Under the pieces are notes generated by a model, which had not been told where the DNA came from, did not search any database, and saw nothing but the letters and a program-made list of their open reading frames with translations. From Chimonanthus salicifolius (Eukaryota > Streptophyta > Magnoliopsida > Laurales > Calycanthaceae): a DNA stretch of 64,000 nt. The stretch is taken from assembly GCA_013350335.1 (NCBI GenBank), contig CM023540.1, positions 49,272,552-49,336,551 of the forward strand, in the 5' to 3' direction. Position 1 is the first letter of the stretch, and each line of letters starts with the position of its first letter. Below, piece by piece: positions 60,990-64,000 of the stretch. The translations under genes and the position numbers were made by a program.

Positions 60990-61740
60990 TGTGTGTGTAA
61001 TCTTCCACATCCAAGAGTCCCTGCTTGAGAGCTACTTTCTAAATAGGGTCATAGTGAAAACACTTGTTCTCCACCATGTGCCCTCCTCTCTCCTCTTCAA
61101 ACTTTAATCAAAGAAACAAATCCTTCCAAGGTTGATAAAACAAAAGATCATCAAAAGAGCTTTTCTCCGGTGAAACAATCTCCCCATTTGAAGGATCTAG
61201 GACTTTGCCGATCACCACAAAAAAAAAAACCCCGTGTCTTTGCCAAAGAAAGGCAGACAGCCTTAAGCATAGTAACTCAGCATCAAGACTGTCTTCAGCT
61301 GCCTTATAATTCTCATACTAGAACTTCGTTCAGTAAAATTCTCTACGTTACTAGAGTTGTAATTCCCAATATGGTTCTCCACTGATAATGCTTTGTCCAT
61401 GCCCTCGACTTTTTTTATGAGTCTGGGTAACCTTCAACAATGAGTCCTTCACTCGCTTAACATTCTCCTTAGGGGCCAGCCAACCACTATCATTCGGATC
61501 CATCAAATTAATATTAAAAAGACTTGATATTCCTCTTGTGAAAACAAGGAAGCTGATAAGGTTTCACTTAAGCTCAATAGCAAAGAAGTGTAAAGAGACT
61601 GAGCCATGCTACATTGGGCAAATCCTTGCTGGTCTCTAAAGAACTGACTGGGTCGCCAAACAGATAATCTTCCACTGATGCTATGCTACCACCCTTGATA
61701 TGAGATTTACCTTGCATAAAAAACTCCCACAATGCACATC
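60990..61740 (-). pseudogene. Coding-like relic, unidentified
   Basis: Minus-strand stretches look protein-like: SVEDYLFGDPVSSLETSKDL near 61700, LMDPNDSGWLAPKENVKRVK with DSLLKVTQTHKK near 61500-61400, VIGKVLDPSNGEIVSPEKSS with FDDLLFYQPWKDL near 61200-61100, and KVALKQGLLDVEDY near 61000. Stops and shifts separate them. I could not match a family. It may be a captured or duplicated gene fragment. Confidence 0.35.
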
Positions 61741-62227
61741 ACTTCTCTTGAAGACAGATCTGGATGAAATCCCTCACATGATCAGTTCCATAGGAGTAGC
61801 AGGTGCAACATCTGCGATTGGAACCCCATTTCCATCTTCAATAACACAAGACTCTTCCCTAGGAAAAGATGCCACTACCACTAATGATGAGGGCATCAAA
61901 AGCTCAATTGAAATAAACGAAGACAATAGAAGAATGAAAATGATATTAGAGTTCTCCAAGCATGCAAAGTTTTTAATCGGGAATTTTTTTGGAGACATCA
62001 ATGAAGACTTGTGGGAAGAAACTGTCCAATTGACACTCCAATGTCATGATAAAACTGATGAGCTAAAAGACCCAAAAATCCCGACTCAAAATCCCATAAA
62101 AAATCAGCCTATAGACATAGTATATAGGTTCAATTGTCCAATTAAAGGGTTTGCATACCCAATTACCGAATTAAAAGACCCAAATCTAACAGAGAGAGAA
62201 GCCACACGAATTTCCTTGCTTCTTTGA
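61700..62227 (+). CDS. Hypothetical 175-residue open frame
   Basis: An uninterrupted frame starts MRFTLHKKLPQC and ends TEREATRISLLL. Within it are acidic, hydrophilic stretches (SSIEINEDNRRMKMILEFSK, GDINEDLWEETVQLTLQCHD). It has no known motif, signal peptide or membrane segment, and overlaps a coding-like relic on the other strand at its start. An LTR-like sequence follows, so it could be the gag-like or leader part of an unknown element. Whether it is a gene is uncertain. Confidence 0.3.
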   Translation: MRFTLHKKLPQCTSLLLKTDLDEIPHMISSIGVAGATSAIGTPFPSSITQDSSLGKDATTTNDEGIKSSIEINEDNRRMKMILEFSKHAKFLIGNFFGDINEDLWEETVQLTLQCHDKTDELKDPKIPTQNPIKNQPIDIVYRFNCPIKGFAYPITELKDPNLTEREATRISLLL

Positions 62228-62229
62228 AT

Positions 62230-62880
62230 TAAATGGTCCCAAGAGAGGCAACATGATATTTTTTGTTCTTTTATATCAATGGTTGAGATGTAATCTAGTT
62301 AAATAGGAGACATGTCATGCATCTAAAGATAGCATTGATTATAATTATTTTGTAAAATTTTCTTATAAATAAAGGCCTTGGGCATAGGCATAGAGCATCC
62401 CAAGTTCAATTCAATTGCTTTATGCAAAGTTTGAGTTCTCTCCTTTTGTGGTGAGTTCTTATTTCTCTTTCTTATGAATTTAATTGTGAGTTTATGTTAA
62501 TTTCATTTCTATTTATGCAAATGTCTAATTACATTTTGAATTTTAAGTGTTCAAATAATTTCATTAGCATTACATAATTGGAATTGAATTCCATAATTCA
62601 ATTTTGGTTCAATAGAATTTTCACCTCTTGGAAGAATTTAGCATGGTGTCGATTTCTCCTTGAGAATTTGACCATATTCCAATTTTTCAATGAGAAAGTG
62701 GGTTTTTGGTTCATCCAATTGAAGCTCCATTTGCCCATACAAATGGGGTGAGTGATCAATTGGCATTTCAAGTCGACGAAGATCCGAGGAACTTCTTAGT
62801 CTTTCAAAATTCTTTGAGTTCGGGTTCTCTCAAGCGCATCACAACTTGAACTAAATTTTACGGAATTCTATTTTCTCAAG
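62230..62880 (+). mobile_element. LTR-like sequence with TATAAATAAAGGCC box
   Basis: CTTATAAATAAAGGCCTTGG near 62364 resembles the promoter box of LTR or TRIM elements, and it is followed by T-rich leader-like text. No repeat partner, primer site or target duplication is resolved. Confidence 0.35.
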
Positions 62881-63905
62881 TATGAAGGTATAGGTAGGTG
62901 TTAAAATCAATCCTACCCTTCGAGTAAATAGACAGTAAACACCCTATAAAGGGACTTGTTACAGTAGGCTCTGGATTAATTATGGCAAGAAACTGCAGCA
63001 TGTCAAACATGTATAAGTGGACCAAGATTGCTTTGAAGCATCTTTCAGTGGTGTATGAGTCTCTGAACCACAAGAGTTGTCTGAAGGAAATCATGTTTGC
63101 AGCAGATCTATCTATGTTCACCGGGATATTATCTTAATACAAGAAATGATATAATAAAAAGAGCAGTATGAAAAATAAGAGATCAATATCGTTATAAGGA
63201 AAGAATAACAACAAAATATTAAGATAATGATTGGCGAGGTACCTTGAGGCTGTAGTGGCAAAAGGGAAGTAGGATAATGAGCTGAGCATTTTTTTTATTT
63301 TTTTAACTGGATTCCTTCTAGGTATCCGCTGCCTCAACCAAATCTGGATTGTCTTTTAGGATATTAATTGCTCACCAGACTGTTTCCATCTTCTGTAGAA
63401 AAGGTGGTAGGGACGTGCTCCACCATCCATTATCTCAGTAAAGGCCTTACCAAGCATGTTTTTGTACGTACAAGAGTAGACATTCCCTTAATTAATCGTA
63501 CAATCTGTAGAAAGGGCTTCATTAGATCCATTTCTTCATATGCAGAAAATGGTGTTGCAAAGCTTGCATTTGGAAATTCGAAAAAATGGTTTATACATTT
63601 AGAGAAAGGCTCAGATTTGCTCAAAGGGCTCTGCCATCATGTCATTCATATTCGCAAAAGAAGGCCCACAAAAATGGTATGCATGACTTCTGAATACTGC
63701 CCCGCAAAAAATTAAAATCATCACAAAAAAGGGTATTGGCATCATAAAAAAATGTTTCATTCTATTTAAATTAATACAAGGAGAGCCTGGGTTCTTAAGT
63801 ATGGAATAGAATAAAATGAAAATCATAAGAAAATAATGGAAACTAACATCCCTAGAAGGACCAGAAGATGCATGATAGGGTCGTTTACAAAAACGAATCC
63901 CCGGT
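62876..63905 (-). pseudogene. Spliced-gene-like fragments, unidentified
   Basis: Minus-strand pieces with plausible splice sites include GTAAAGACGACATTTAGG after TTATGTGTAG (about 63899), a piece starting at a GGGGCAG acceptor near 63705 (MNDMMAEPFEQI), another with donor CAGTCTG/GTGAGC near 63390, and a long frame 63121-62876 (SAANMISFRQLLWFRDSYTT, LVHLYMFDMLQFLAIINPEP). I could not name the protein. It could be the end of a gene extending past the right edge, or a relic. Confidence 0.3.
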
Positions 63906-64000
63906 TTTCACCAGGAGAGCTTCCTAAATGTCGTCTTTACCTACACATAAAATGGCAAAAATACAGGCACGATGTTTAGTTAATAAAAATAGCCAAAGAG

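Overview
This is a 64-kb piece of a flowering-plant nuclear genome. It is AT-rich, its genes have GT-AG introns, and it contains plant-specific gene families (a glutamate receptor-like channel and a SEPALLATA-type MADS-box C terminus) among plant-type transposable elements: Ty1-copia, Ty3-gypsy chromovirus, L1-type LINE, TRIM, SINE and hAT-like MITEs. I cannot name the species. There are no bacterial features, CRISPR arrays, rRNA genes or convincing tRNA genes.

Layout. 1-5.5 kb: a near-complete glutamate receptor-like (GLR) gene on the minus strand. Five exons join in frame, and only the C-terminal tail is cut by the window edge. 5.5-8.6 kb: AT-rich spacer with a MITE. 8.6-26 kb: stacked retrotransposons. 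These are a gypsy-like LTR remnant, a SIRE-like copia 3' end interrupted by a 100-N assembly gap, a second copia LTR with primer binding site, a third decayed copia element split by a solo LTR, and a Tekay/Del-like chromovirus with a 3.2-kb 3' LTR and decayed pol. 26.3-30.2 kb: a MITE with 67-bp inverted repeats, a SINE, and the last two exons of a SEPALLATA-like gene. 31.9-36.4 kb: an LTR fragment, hAT-like ends, a broken three-exon URM1 gene and a complete TRIM element. 36.5-44.4 kb: an L1-type LINE on the minus strand with a solo LTR inside ORF1. 44.5-51.8 kb: LTR-like sequence, a gypsy gag-protease remnant and a second SIRE-like LTR. 51.8-64 kb: LARD-like sequence, a truncated copia with a 127-bp LTR, a small LTR element, two related hAT-like MITEs, a SINE, and several coding-looking fragments I could not identify.

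Only the GLR gene looks intact. The MADS-box and URM1 pieces are 5'-truncated or disrupted, and most of the sequence is the debris of successive insertions, some dated relative to each other by exact target-site duplications. I found no new multi-gene system. The observations most worth a second look are: independent arrays of short self-complementary repeats in the regulatory regions of several unrelated LTR elements; the TAATG stop-start overlap joining the two LINE ORFs; the in-frame 12-residue duplication at the start of the GLR ligand-binding domain; and the two gene relics.
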